Shown here piece by piece: positions 24,018-32,881 of a stretch of 64,000 nucleotides of DNA. Each line of letters starts with the position of its first letter. The first letter of the stretch is position 1. The notes beneath the pieces are model-generated. The model saw only the letters and a program-made list of their open reading frames with translations. It had not been told where the DNA came from and ran no database searches. Source of the stretch: Hymenobacter swuensis DY53 (GTDB taxonomy: Bacteria > Bacteroidota > Bacteroidia > Cytophagales > Hymenobacteraceae). The position numbers and the translations under genes are program-made. The stretch covers positions 2,542,001 through 2,606,000 of the forward strand of contig NZ_CP007145.1 of assembly GCF_000576555.1 (NCBI RefSeq). The letters run 5' to 3'.

Positions 24018-24422
24018 TTAGGCGTGGGGTTCGAGGCGCTGCAGCAACGTGTGCTGCAATTCCTGCCAGTTGTTGTAGTCGTCGCTTTCGGCCCACAGCT
24101 CACGCAGCTCCGAGTTTTCCCGCAACACGGCCAATACGGCATGCCGGGCAGGCGTGCGCAGAGGCTCAATGTGGTCGATGGTAAGCCGGGGAATTACCAG
24201 CAGTAGGTCGGCCGGAAAGTCGGGGCCCGGCTTGCCCAGCACGGCGGCCACGATTTCAGCGGCGGCCAGTGCTTCACAGGCTTCGTCGGAGTCGAGGTAA
24301 TCCTCCTCAGTTACGGCCGCCAGGGCTTCGCGCAACACTTCAGCTCCCGGCTCATCCTTGAAGTTACCGGCAAAATCAGCCGCTGTGTCATTATCAAAAT
24401 TGTAATAGCCCCAGGCACCCAT
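24018..24422 (-). CDS. DUF4259 protein
   Basis: The 134-residue protein begins with the hallmark MGAWGYYNFDNDTAADF and contains an Ala-rich helical middle (EACEALAAAEIVAAVLG), both typical of DUF4259. It is probably cytoplasmic: no signal or membrane segment is seen. The family has no known activity; members are often near immunity-like genes. The stop lies 3 bases before the start of the EamA-like gene downstream, which implies an operon. Confidence 0.88.
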   Translation of the reverse strand: MGAWGYYNFDNDTAADFAGNFKDEPGAEVLREALAAVTEEDYLDSDEACEALAAAEIVAAVLGKPGPDFPADLLLVIPRLTIDHIEPLRTPARHAVLAVLRENSELRELWAESDDYNNWQELQHTLLQRLEPHA

Positions 24423-24611
24423 ACGTTGGTTTGTTATTAGGATGAGTAGTTTGCAGGAGAAGATTTCTCTACCCTGAGCAACGCGGTAGCAAGCCCCACT
24501 CCTTCCCTTTACGGCTCTCCAGCGGCCGCGTTTGGTCGCCGTCGATAGAAAGTTGTTTTCAAGCTGTGCACTGTGTTGCCGGATGTACCCTATAATAACG
24601 TCTTACTTTCT

Positions 24612-24959
24612 ATGGAAGAACATGCTTTATATGGCCAAGTATACACTGACAACGGCCTCGATTGGTTAAGCTCTCTACTGAAAAGCGAATCCGCCCAGGT
24701 ACGGGAATCCGCTAACTACACCACTGGCCGCTACCTGTTAATCAGCACTGCTACTATCGACATGACGTTCGAACAGATAGCAAACACTGAGTTCCTTATT
24801 GCTGCCCAAGCTGTTAGTGCTTCACTATTGCTGCAGTTGGCTCATCGGGTATCAGCCATATTAGCAACCCACCAAGTACAGCATCGCATGGAGTTATATA
24901 CGGTTGAGCAAGTGGAGTATGCCTACCTGCATTATCATTGGCCCCAACCGGCTACTTAA
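24612..24959 (+). CDS. Hypothetical protein with lower GC than its neighbours
   Basis: The product has 115 residues from ATG 24612 (128 from an in-frame GTG at 24573). No family is recognised. It has a Leu/Ala-rich helix (about 55-85) and an acidic N-terminus (MEEHALYGQVYTDNG). Codon use is visibly less GC-rich than in flanking genes, a possible sign of transfer. The last eight bases overlap the end of gpsA on the other strand. The gap 24423-24611 shows nothing clear. Confidence 0.5.
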   Translation: MEEHALYGQVYTDNGLDWLSSLLKSESAQVRESANYTTGRYLLISTATIDMTFEQIANTEFLIAAQAVSASLLLQLAHRVSAILATHQVQHRMELYTVEQVEYAYLHYHWPQPAT

Positions 24960-25941
24960 ACTTCTCCTTCAGCAGCTCAATCTCCACGGCCGGCGAAATC
25001 TTCTCGTAGAGGATGTGGTAGGCCGCCGAGGTGATGGGCATGGACACCTGCAGCTTGCGGTTCACCTCATAGATGCTTTTAACGGCATAGTAGCCTTCCG
25101 CCACCATGTTCATTTCCATCTGGGCCGATTTCACGGAGTAGCCCCGGCCCACCATGTTGCCGAAGGTGCGGTTGCGCGAAAACTGTGAGTAGGCCGTCAC
25201 CAGCAAGTCACCCAGGTAGGCGGAGGCCGACAGGTCGCGGGGCTGGGGGTTGAGGGCGTGCACGAAGCGGCGCATTTCCTGCACGGCATTGCTTACCAGC
25301 ACCGCCTGAAAGTTATCGCCGTAGCCCAGACCGTGGGCAATACCGCCGGTCAGGGCAATGATGTTCTTCATCACGGCGCAGTACTCAATGCCATCCAAGT
25401 CTTCGGCGGGGTTGGCCTTCACGTAGCGGTTGCGCAGCAGGCGGCTGAAATCCTCCGCCAGCTCCGCGTCGGGTGAGCCGATGGTGAGGTAGCTCTGCTT
25501 TTCCAGGGCTACCTCCTCGGCGTGGCAGGGGCCAGCCACCACGCCCAGGCGGGTGCGGGGCAGGCGAAACCGCTCGGCCACGTAGTCCGTCACCAGCACG
25601 TTCTTGCCCGGAATCATGCCCTTAATGGCGGAAATCACACGCTTATTCTTGAGAGAATCCCGGTCCAGTTTGTCGAGGGTGCTTTGCACGAAGGCAGCAG
25701 GTACGGCTAGCACCAGCCAGTCGGCGTCCCGCACCGCCTCTTCCAGATCAGTGGTAGGGAGCACCCGGTCCAGATCGTGGACCACGGAGGAGAGGTAACG
25801 GGGGTTGTGGCGGGTGCGCAGCAGGTGCTGCACATCATCCTTGCTGCGCATCCACCAGTGGACGCGGCTGCCGTTTTCTGAGAGAATTTTGGTCAGCGCG
25901 GTGGCCCAGGAGCCGCCGCCAAGCATGGCTATTTTTTCCAA
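24952..25941 (-). CDS. gpsA: Glycerol-3-phosphate dehydrogenase [NAD(P)+]
   Basis: The enzyme reduces dihydroxyacetone phosphate to sn-glycerol 3-phosphate for phospholipid synthesis in the cytoplasm. Its 329 residues match the family. The nucleotide-binding loop is GGGSWATAL (8-16). Other family stretches include SAIKGMIPGKN, VAGPCHAEEV, the EYCAVMKNIIAL segment with the catalytic Lys region near 190, and GDLLVTAYSQFSRNR. The start is probably TTG 25941 (giving MEKIAMLGGG); ATG 25926 would shorten the first strand. Confidence 0.95.
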   Translation of the reverse strand: MEKIAMLGGGSWATALTKILSENGSRVHWWMRSKDDVQHLLRTRHNPRYLSSVVHDLDRVLPTTDLEEAVRDADWLVLAVPAAFVQSTLDKLDRDSLKNKRVISAIKGMIPGKNVLVTDYVAERFRLPRTRLGVVAGPCHAEEVALEKQSYLTIGSPDAELAEDFSRLLRNRYVKANPAEDLDGIEYCAVMKNIIALTGGIAHGLGYGDNFQAVLVSNAVQEMRRFVHALNPQPRDLSASAYLGDLLVTAYSQFSRNRTFGNMVGRGYSVKSAQMEMNMVAEGYYAVKSIYEVNRKLQVSMPITSAAYHILYEKISPAVEIELLKEKFK

Positions 25942-25986
25942 AGTCGGGAGGATGGGTGGGGAGGGTTCAGGCAGGTAATTTTAGCC

Positions 25987-26033
25987 AAAAAAAACGGAAG
26001 GCCGCCTCTGCATACGGCAAAGGCGGCCTTCCG
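25987..26033 (-). terminator. Intrinsic terminator of the efflux genes
   Basis: The stem CGGAAGGCCGCCT / AGGCGGCCTTCCG (25995-26007, 26021-26033) is followed on the minus strand by a run of eight T. It lies 43 bases after the adaptor gene and closes that operon before gpsA. Confidence 0.85.
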
Positions 26034-26075
26034 GCAAAGGTTAGCGGCTCAGTGGTAGCGGCTAACTTTTATGGA

Positions 26076-27491
26076 TTATTTCTCCTCTTCCTCGGACGCG
26101 TCTTCCTTCAGGGCAGCTTTGTTGAGGCTCTTGGCATCTTTTATCACCACCATGGCCCCATCTTTCAGGGTTTTGGATACGGCCCGGAATGGCCCGCTCA
26201 CCACTTGGTCGCCGGACTGGATACCGCTCAGGATTTCCATGTTCTGAAAGTCGCTGATACCGGTTTTTACCGGTGTCATTATAGCTTTGCCGTTCCGGAT
26301 TAGGAATACCACTTCCTGCGCGTCGCCTTTGGGAGCAGGCTGGTCAGTTTTATCGGCCTGGGCGTTGCTGCCCCGGCTTACGCGTACGGCGGGCGTCGCG
26401 CCTTTCTTATCGGCCGTCCGGGCACTGTCGGAGCGGGTGGTTACGGCGGCCAGGGGCACGCTCATCACGTTGGCTTTCCGGTTGGTGATGACGTCTACGG
26501 AGGCCGTCATGCCCGGGCGGAAGGGCACAATAGTACGGCCCTGCACCGTGCGCGTGAGTTTGCGGTACGACTCAGGCAGCAGCCGGATTTTTACCTCGAA
26601 TTCCGTCACCGCTTCGGCCGTGAGAGCATCCTTGGCCGTGTTGGCAATGCTGGTGACGATACCCCGGAACTTCTGGTCCTGGCTGGCGTAGCTGTCCACT
26701 TCCACGTCGGCCGAGTCGCCCAGGTCCACGTTGATGATGTCATTTTCGTTCACGCTCACCCGCACCTCCATATTGTTGAGGTTGGCAATGCGCATGATTT
26801 CGGTACCAGCCATCTGGGAAGTACCCACTACCCGTTCGCCCTTCTTCACGTTGAGCTTGCTGATGGTACCGCTGACGGGCGCGTAAATGGTAGTTTTATC
26901 GAGGTTGCGGCGGGCCTCCTCCAGGCCGGCCCGGGCAGAGCGCACCGAGCTCTGGGCGGCCCGAATGCTCTGGCGGGCCGAGTTGATTTCCTCCTGCGAG
27001 GCATCGTAGGCGGCTTTGCTGGCCTCGTAATCCGACTGCGAAATCACCTTCTGCTTGTAGAGGGACGCATTGCGGCGGTACGTCAGCTCGGTTTGGCGGG
27101 CGCTGGCAATCAGCTGCTGCAGCCGCGCCTGGCTCTGGCCCACGTTGGCCTGCTGGGTACCCACCACCGCGCTCTGCTGGCTTACCACGGCCTGGTAGTT
27201 ATCGGGGCGGATGCGCAGCAGCAGCTGGCCCTTCTTCACGGAGTCACCTTCCTCCACGTACAGCTCCGTAATTTCCCCGGATACGTCGGGTGAGATCTTC
27301 ACTTCGGTTTCGGGCTGCACCTTGCCGGAGGCGCTTACTTTCTCCACGATGGTAGCCGGCGCGGCGCGGGCCGCCAGCACCTCAGTGCCGGCCGGCGCCC
27401 CTACCAGGCCTTGCTTTTTGGCCACCACGAAGCCCACAATCAGGACCAGCAGCACGGCCAGCAGGATGAACAGGGTACGGTTGTTTTTCAT
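26076..27491 (-). CDS. HlyD/MacA-type periplasmic efflux adaptor
   Basis: The 471-residue protein has an N-terminal membrane anchor (5-25), a split lipoyl domain (IVEKVSASGKVQPE near 48; APVSGTISKLNV near 205), a long coiled-coil hairpin between them (about 90-195) and beta-barrel and membrane-proximal domains. An Asp/Lys-rich insert (about 345-385) and an acidic tail (EDASEEEEK) are unusual. It would bridge an inner-membrane pump and the TolC-like protein encoded 65 bases upstream. No pump gene follows: a terminator stands directly downstream. Confidence 0.93.
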   Translation of the reverse strand: MKNNRTLFILLAVLLVLIVGFVVAKKQGLVGAPAGTEVLAARAAPATIVEKVSASGKVQPETEVKISPDVSGEITELYVEEGDSVKKGQLLLRIRPDNYQAVVSQQSAVVGTQQANVGQSQARLQQLIASARQTELTYRRNASLYKQKVISQSDYEASKAAYDASQEEINSARQSIRAAQSSVRSARAGLEEARRNLDKTTIYAPVSGTISKLNVKKGERVVGTSQMAGTEIMRIANLNNMEVRVSVNENDIINVDLGDSADVEVDSYASQDQKFRGIVTSIANTAKDALTAEAVTEFEVKIRLLPESYRKLTRTVQGRTIVPFRPGMTASVDVITNRKANVMSVPLAAVTTRSDSARTADKKGATPAVRVSRGSNAQADKTDQPAPKGDAQEVVFLIRNGKAIMTPVKTGISDFQNMEILSGIQSGDQVVSGPFRAVSKTLKDGAMVVIKDAKSLNKAALKEDASEEEEK

Positions 27492-27556
27492 ATGCGGAAT
27501 CTTGGGAGCTTGAGGTCAGGGCTGTCAGGATGTGGCTTCGGAACGCCGGGCCACCA

Positions 27557-29068
27557 CTACAAACTAATTGGCCGGCCCTGGTAGAAGTCGAGCACTTTGC
27601 GGCGGAAGATAAACTCGTACTTGGCCTGAATCATCGTCGATTCGGCGGCCGTGAGGTTGTTTTTGGCAATGTTGAACTCAGTGCCGTTGAGCAGGCCGTT
27701 GTTGAAGCGGATTTCGGCGTTGCGGTAGGCTGTAGTCAGGGCCTCTACCTGGCGGCGCGACGAGAGGTAGCGGCGCTGGGCGGCTATGGCGTCGGCGTAG
27801 CTCTGCTGGATGGTCTGGCGCAGCGTCAGGCGGGTTTGCTCGGCCCGTAGCTCCTGCTGCTGAATGTTGATCTGGGCCCGCTGCACTGAGGTGCGCGTCT
27901 GCAAACCGTTCAGAATCGGGATTTGCAACGAGAACTGCAGGTTTTTACCGATGTTGTCCTTGATCTGCGAAGAGAAGCTGGAGGGAAGCAGCTCGGGAAT
28001 GGCCTGCTTGGGCTGCAGCAGAAAGAACGAGGATGGCACCGGCTGCCCCCCTACCGTCTGGAACACGGGCACCTGCACCGCGTCGGTGGAGTCGCCGTTG
28101 AACACCCGCGCCAACCGCGACGAGGAGAAACCCGTGAACACGCCCGCTCCGAAGGCCAGGCGTGGGTAGTAGCCGCCCCGGGCAATATCGAGGCTACGCT
28201 GGGCGGAGCGCACGCGCAGGTCGGCGGCCTTGATTTCGGGCAGCAGGCTCTGGGCCGTCTGGTAGGTACCGTCGGGGTCAGCGGCCAGCAAAGGCTGGTC
28301 GTCGGGGTCGGGCAGCGGGGGCACCTCAATCTCGAAGCCGGCGGGCGAGGGCAGGTTCAACAGCTGCACGAGCGAAAGGCGGGCCAAATCACGCTGGTTC
28401 TGGGCCGTCACCACGTTCACTTCGTCGGAGGCGAGCTGGGCCTGGCTGTCGAGCAGGTTGCTTTCGGCCACCGAGCCGGCCTTCAGCAGCTTCTGCGTAC
28501 GCTCTACCTGGCTCTGGGAGCTAAGCACGCGCACCTCGTTGGCACGCACCAGCTCCTCAGACAGCACCAGCTGCAAAAACGCCGAGGCCACGTTCAGCGA
28601 CAAATCGTTGCGGGCCTTCTCAATATCCAGTACGCTGGCTTCCGAGTCCAATGCGTTGCGTTTCACAGTATTACGCAGCTGAAAGCCGGAAAATAGCGTT
28701 ACCTGCGAGTTGGCCGAGAAGTTGTTCGACCGGATGGTCTGGCTCACGAAGTCGTTGGTGAGCGGGTCGAGGCCGGTGCCGTAGTTCCAGGCCTGGGTGC
28801 CCGAGAGGTTGGCCGAGGGCAGCAAAGCGGCCCGGCTCTGGCGCAGCGTGGCGTTCTGCAGCTCGGCCGTGAGCTGCTGCTGGCGCACCGTCAGGTTGTT
28901 TTGCAGGGCGTAGTCCACGGCGCGCTGGAGCGTCCAGGGGCCGGTGGGCGCAGCGGCCGACAGGGAGCCGGCGGGGGGCTGCCCCGGCGTGGAGGAGGGC
29001 GTCTGGGCCTGGGCCGGCCGCACCGCCAGCAGCCCCGAACTTAGCAGCAGCCAGTAAAAACGCTTCAT
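27557..29068 (-). CDS. TolC-family outer-membrane efflux protein
   Basis: The 503-residue protein has a signal peptide (about 1-21, VRPAQA) and two repeats of long helices with strand segments typical of TolC proteins (for example WTLQRAVDYALQNNLTVRQ near 47, and the second-repeat start near 265). It forms the outer-membrane channel of a tripartite exporter, with the adaptor encoded downstream. The Pro/Ser-rich stretch after the signal (about 23-43) is probably a flexible linker. The two genes are likely one operon of 3 kb. Confidence 0.92.
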   Translation of the reverse strand: MKRFYWLLLSSGLLAVRPAQAQTPSSTPGQPPAGSLSAAAPTGPWTLQRAVDYALQNNLTVRQQQLTAELQNATLRQSRAALLPSANLSGTQAWNYGTGLDPLTNDFVSQTIRSNNFSANSQVTLFSGFQLRNTVKRNALDSEASVLDIEKARNDLSLNVASAFLQLVLSEELVRANEVRVLSSQSQVERTQKLLKAGSVAESNLLDSQAQLASDEVNVVTAQNQRDLARLSLVQLLNLPSPAGFEIEVPPLPDPDDQPLLAADPDGTYQTAQSLLPEIKAADLRVRSAQRSLDIARGGYYPRLAFGAGVFTGFSSSRLARVFNGDSTDAVQVPVFQTVGGQPVPSSFFLLQPKQAIPELLPSSFSSQIKDNIGKNLQFSLQIPILNGLQTRTSVQRAQINIQQQELRAEQTRLTLRQTIQQSYADAIAAQRRYLSSRRQVEALTTAYRNAEIRFNNGLLNGTEFNIAKNNLTAAESTMIQAKYEFIFRRKVLDFYQGRPISL

Positions 29069-29212
29069 GGGAAAGGAATAGAGGGCGGATGAATGGAAAA
29101 AAGGCGGGCCGTCCGGCGGGTGGCTCAGGCCACCAAAGGTATCCGGCCGCGCCCACTCAGGTTTTCAAAAATCAACCAACCGCAGGAAAACCGCCGTTAA
29201 CCGGCCGGCCGC

Positions 29213-29242
29213 CGCCGTTAGTTGCCGTTAGTTGCCGTTAAC
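29213..29242. repeat. Short tandem repeat (unit GTTGCCGTTA)
   Basis: Two exact 10-bp units and a partial third lie between the TolC-like gene and the end of the serine dehydratase gene. A related CCGCCGTTAACCGG stretch lies just before. Its role is unknown. Confidence 0.6.
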
Positions 29243-29247
29243 TGGCG

Positions 29248-29928
29248 CTAGTCGATGGTGGGAATATAGGTAACGCGGTGTACCCAGCGCAGCTGGCGCA
29301 GGTATTCCAGGGTGATGTCGCGCAGGCCCGAATCGACTTCGATAAACTGCCGGGCCGCGTCATTTTTGCCCTTGCGGCTCACGAACATGGTGGCAATGTT
29401 GCAGTCGTCGTGGGCAATGACGCTGGCAATGAAAGCAATGGAGCCGGGCACGTCGTCGGCATCGAGGATGAGCGTGTGCAAAGAGGCCGAGAAGTCGGAC
29501 GGAAAGCCATCCACCTCCACAATCCGGATAACGCCCCCGCCCCGGCTCTGGCCGATGACCTCCACCGCGTGGCCTGTGCGCTCGTCGCGCAGCTGCAGCT
29601 TAATGGTGTTGGGATGCATGGTGGAGGCGTTGCCCACGCCCTGAAACGTGTACTGCAGCCCGGCTTCCTTCGCGTGGTCGAAGGCCTCACGGATGCGCAC
29701 GTCATCAGTGGGCATGCCCAGCAGGCCGGCAACAATGGCACGGTCGGAGCCGTGGCCCTCGTAAGTGCGAGCGAAGGAGTTATAGAACGTGATGGTGGCG
29801 TGGGTTGGCTGGCTGCCCAGAATCCGGATGGCGGCCCGCGCAATGCGTACCACTCCGGCCGTGTGTGAGGAGCTGGGCCCGATCATCACCGGCCCGATCA
29901 TATCGAAAATGCTGGATTTCTCTGCCAT
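29248..29928 (-). CDS. sdaAB: L-serine ammonia-lyase (iron-sulfur type), beta subunit
   Basis: This subunit, with an alpha subunit not present in the window, converts L-serine to pyruvate and ammonia using a 4Fe-4S cluster. Family marks are MIGPSSSHTAGVVRIA (14-29), YNSFARTYEGHGSDRA and a C-terminal ACT domain (from about 150, LDADDVPGSIAFIASVIA) that probably senses an amino acid. Length is 226 residues, normal for the two-subunit form. A TACCTTTA box on the minus strand (29937-29944) lies eight bases before the ATG, suggesting a very short leader. Confidence 0.93.
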   Translation of the reverse strand: MAEKSSIFDMIGPVMIGPSSSHTAGVVRIARAAIRILGSQPTHATITFYNSFARTYEGHGSDRAIVAGLLGMPTDDVRIREAFDHAKEAGLQYTFQGVGNASTMHPNTIKLQLRDERTGHAVEVIGQSRGGGVIRIVEVDGFPSDFSASLHTLILDADDVPGSIAFIASVIAHDDCNIATMFVSRKGKNDAARQFIEVDSGLRDITLEYLRQLRWVHRVTYIPTID

Positions 29929-29959
29929 AAGCGGGGTAAAGGTAATTTTTAATGTGATT

Positions 29960-30222
29960 CGAATGCAGTTTGAATGTGGGGAATGAAGGTTGAATGTGAT
30001 AAATGTGGTTTGGAATGCGGATGGAATGTGCGGAATGGGTCATTGCGAGCGGAGCGAAGCAATCCGTCCTTCTTCGAAGCCAGCAGCCTTGACCTATTCT
30101 GAAACCCTAACGCATGGGCCGTCCGCTGCACAGGGTTTGTGACTGCGTGGAGGATAGATTGCTTCGCTTCGCTCGCAATGACCCATTCCACACCATATTT
30201 CCCACATTCAAACTGCATTCCC
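29960..30222. repeat. Composite palindromic element with GAATGTG repeats
   Basis: This fills most of the 348-base gap 29929-30276. Outer arms (GAATGCAGTTTGAATGTGGG near 29961 and its near-exact complement near 30199-30221) enclose a second pair (GGGTCATTGCGAGCGGAGCG near 30037 with CGCTTCGCTCGCAATGACCC near 30164). Direct GAATGTG-type repeats fill the left side. Confidence 0.8.
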
Positions 30223-30276
30223 TTCCCACATTAAACTCCCATCTTTGCAGCCGCCACCCTCCTTTCCACCTTGCCT

Positions 30277-31254
30277 ATGACCGCCCCGCAACCCGAGCTG
30301 ACGCCGGCCGTGCTGGAGCAGCTGCGCCGCCTGCAGCAACGCTACGCCGCCGACGACCAGGACCTGGCCGCCTACCTCGAAGGACTCTACCACACCCGCT
30401 ACCTGGGCTATTGGGACTATATCCAGCTGGATACCCTGCTGAGCCTGCAACACCCGCTCACGAACATTCCCGACGAGCGGATTTTTATCATCTACCACCA
30501 GATTACGGAGCTGTACTTCAAGCTCTGCCTCTGCGAATACGAGCAGCTGGGCGACCTGACGGAGCCGACCCTTAAGGAAGTAGTACTGCGCGTGGGCCGC
30601 ATTAACCGCTACTTTGAGAACCTGATCGACTCGTTCGACGTGATGGTGGACGGCATGGACAAGCAGCAGTTTCTGGAGTTCCGGATGGCCCTGATGCCGG
30701 CCTCGGGCTTCCAGAGCGTGCAGTACCGCATGATTGAGCTGGCCAGCACGGCCCTCACCAACCTCGTGCCCGAGGAGCAGCGCCGCCTGCTGGGCGAGGC
30801 CGCCGCCCACGACGAGCTGCTGGGCTGCATCTACTGGAAATCGGGGGCCACGGTGGTGGAAACCGGAGCCAAGGCCCTCACCCTGGTGGAGTTCGAGAAG
30901 AAGTATGCCGGCCGCCTGCTGGAGCACGCCCGCGCCTTTGAGCACCGCAACCTGTGGGCCGTAGTGCAGCGCCTGCCCGCCGGCCCCGAGGGCCGGGAGC
31001 ATCCGCGCCTGCTGCACCAGCTCAAGCAGTTGGATGTAAATGTGAACGTAAACTGGCCCCTGATGCACTACAAATCGGCGGTGCGCTACCTGGAGCGCCA
31101 CCCCGACGCCATTGCCGCTACCGGCGGCACCAACTGGAAGCAGTACCTGCCTCCCAAGTTCCAGCGCCGCATCTTCTACCCCACCCTCTGGAATGCTCAA
31201 GAGCTGGAAGACTGGGGCAAAGGCTGGGTAGAAAGCGTGCTGGGTGGCGAGTAA
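30277..31254 (+). CDS. Tryptophan 2,3-dioxygenase family protein
   Basis: The enzyme opens the indole ring of L-tryptophan to N-formylkynurenine using heme and oxygen. Its 325 residues show the family segments FIIYHQITELYFKL (distal His74) and FRMALMPASGFQSVQYR near 132, and a C-terminal region with the likely proximal His264 (MHYKSAVRYL) followed by GGTNWKQYL. It is somewhat divergent from classical TDO in the last third (GTNW in place of GTGGS), so substrate could differ. ATG 30277 is preferred over TTG 30271. A CATCTTTG near-consensus box lies 30 bases upstream. No other kynurenine-pathway gene is in the window. Confidence 0.82.
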   Translation: MTAPQPELTPAVLEQLRRLQQRYAADDQDLAAYLEGLYHTRYLGYWDYIQLDTLLSLQHPLTNIPDERIFIIYHQITELYFKLCLCEYEQLGDLTEPTLKEVVLRVGRINRYFENLIDSFDVMVDGMDKQQFLEFRMALMPASGFQSVQYRMIELASTALTNLVPEEQRRLLGEAAAHDELLGCIYWKSGATVVETGAKALTLVEFEKKYAGRLLEHARAFEHRNLWAVVQRLPAGPEGREHPRLLHQLKQLDVNVNVNWPLMHYKSAVRYLERHPDAIAATGGTNWKQYLPPKFQRRIFYPTLWNAQELEDWGKGWVESVLGGE

Positions 31255-31294
31255 GCTGGGCGGCTATTTCATTCAACGTTTATCCTGATTTCCT

Positions 31295-32098
31295 GTGCGG
31301 CTATCCTCTCTGCTATTCCTCTCGGGCATAAGCACTACTGCTTTTGCCCAGCAAAAACCGGTGTTGATAACGGCCACTGATTACAAAGGCTCGGGGGTGA
31401 TTCTGGAGGCCAAAAACATCAGCAGTATCCCTTACACGCTGGTGTTGACCTGCACTCTGCAAAACATGGAGCCCAGTACCGAGCTACCCCTGCGCAAAGT
31501 CATAGAACCGGCCAAAAAGAAGCTGACCCTGACCCGGCTTACTCCCGTAGGGCAGCCGTACCGGTATACCTACAACTACCGCTACTACCTGGGCAATACC
31601 CTTTCCGTCACGCCAACCGCAGATTACGTATATGACCTGCCCTTTGCAGCAGGTCAGGAGTATGCGGTGATGCAAGGCAATAATGGGGCCTTCTCTCATC
31701 TCAATAAACTGGCCGTCGATTTCAGCATGCCCGAAGGCAGCATAGTTTGCGCGGCCCGGGCGGGTATCGTTGCCGAAATCAAGCAGGATTCCAACACCGG
31801 CTGCCCTACTGCCAGTTGCAAGGATATGGGCAACTACATCATCCTCTTTCACGAAGATGGCACCTACGCCACCTACGTTCATTTCAAACAGAATGGCAGC
31901 CTGGTGCAGCCCGGGCAGCAGGTAGCGGCCGGGGCACCCATTGGCTACAGTGGCAACACCGGCTGGTCATCCGGCCCACATTTGCATTTTGAGGTGGATT
32001 TACCTTCCGAGCAGGAAAAAATCACCCTTCCGGTTAAGTTCCGGGTCGGCTCCCAGATTCTGGGAGAACTTCAGCAGGGCGCGCGTTACAAACGCTAA
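31295..32098 (+). CDS. Exported M23-family (LytM-type) peptidase
   Basis: The 267-residue protein has a signal peptide (to about 18, TTAFAQQ), a beta-rich N-terminal domain and an M23 peptidase-like domain (about 125-245) ending in GPHLHFEV. It would cut peptidoglycan cross-bridges or act as an amidase activator. In the first zinc motif, usually HxxxD, the residue four before Asp is Lys (KLAVDF), with a His three residues earlier, as in a subset of the family; activity is therefore uncertain. The C-rich insert (TGCPTASCKDMGNY) is notable. Start GTG 31295. Confidence 0.85.
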   Translation: MRLSSLLFLSGISTTAFAQQKPVLITATDYKGSGVILEAKNISSIPYTLVLTCTLQNMEPSTELPLRKVIEPAKKKLTLTRLTPVGQPYRYTYNYRYYLGNTLSVTPTADYVYDLPFAAGQEYAVMQGNNGAFSHLNKLAVDFSMPEGSIVCAARAGIVAEIKQDSNTGCPTASCKDMGNYIILFHEDGTYATYVHFKQNGSLVQPGQQVAAGAPIGYSGNTGWSSGPHLHFEVDLPSEQEKITLPVKFRVGSQILGELQQGARYKR

Positions 32099-32140
32099 GC
32101 AGGCCTTCCATCAGTATGCCGCAGCGGCCGGTAATTCATC

Positions 32141-32692
32141 TTACTTCACCACAAACTGCACCCGGGTTTTCTCCCAGGCCAGCGTAACCTGACCAGTTGT
32201 ATTGGTGGTGATGGTAAACCGCTCCAACGGCTGGGGGCTAACTCCGGGCTGGGCCTGCACGCGCAGTACGTCATCAGCCTCCTGATACTCGTAGGCACCC
32301 CACTGAGTGGCCGTTTTGTTGAAGATGATGGTCCATTCCTTTTCGGCGGGAATGGTAAACAGCGCGTATTTGCCTGCGGGCAGCGGCTGGCCCTGCACTG
32401 TCACATCCTGGTTGATGGTAAACGTAGTGGCTTCATTGGCTCCCGTGCGCCATACTTGTCCATAAGGTACCAGGCCGCCAAATACTTTGCGCTCCTTGGC
32501 TGAAGGACGACTGTAACTGATGGTAAGCATAGCCCCGCCGGGCACCCTGGTGGTAAGGGTAGCGGGCGGACTGGGGCGGCCGGGCTTATCTGCCGGTTTC
32601 TCCTGCTCGGAGCAGGCCGTCAGCGGCCCCAGGAAGAGCAGCAGCAACAGAAAAACCGGGAAACGCACCAGACGTGTACGGGTAGGGGGCAT
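32141..32692 (-). CDS. DUF2911 lipoprotein
   Basis: The 183-residue protein has a lipoprotein signal (LGPLTAC, Cys27) and a DUF2911 domain with its typical blocks: ISYSRPSAKERKVFGGLVPY, VWRTGANEATTF, LPAGKYALFTIP and WTIIFNK. The family is common in Bacteroidota and of unknown function; it is a small beta-sandwich in the envelope. It is convergent with the M23 peptidase gene (42 bases apart) and appears monocistronic. Confidence 0.93.
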   Translation of the reverse strand: MPPTRTRLVRFPVFLLLLLFLGPLTACSEQEKPADKPGRPSPPATLTTRVPGGAMLTISYSRPSAKERKVFGGLVPYGQVWRTGANEATTFTINQDVTVQGQPLPAGKYALFTIPAEKEWTIIFNKTATQWGAYEYQEADDVLRVQAQPGVSPQPLERFTITTNTTGQVTLAWEKTRVQFVVK

Positions 32693-32788
32693 GGGAGGCA
32701 GAAACGAAATAAGGGGCCGGGCAGCAGCCCGGGCGCAGGACCAGAAAGTTAGCCTATCAATAATTATACCCCAAGTTAGAGGTTAGGT

Positions 32789-32796
32789 TACTTTTG
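32789..32796 (+). promoter_or_regulatory. Candidate -7 promoter box (TACTTTTG)
   Basis: An exact TAnnTTTG match lies 86 bases before the lipoprotein gene at 32882. No strong -33 element is seen. Confidence 0.4.
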
Positions 32797-32881
32797 TCGG
32801 GCAACCTTTTGCCTTCAACCGGCCTCCTCCCGGAGGCGGCCCTTGCTAGGTCTTAGTTTTTTCGCTCTTTCCAAACCTCTT

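Noticed and set aside
30208..31200. A 330-codon open frame opposite the tryptophan dioxygenase gene
   Set aside because: No recognisable domains; it lies wholly opposite a conserved enzyme.
31295..32098. Calling the M23 peptidase inactive
   Set aside because: The first zinc motif is atypical, but a His lies close by and a subset of the family uses such an arrangement, so loss of activity cannot be concluded.
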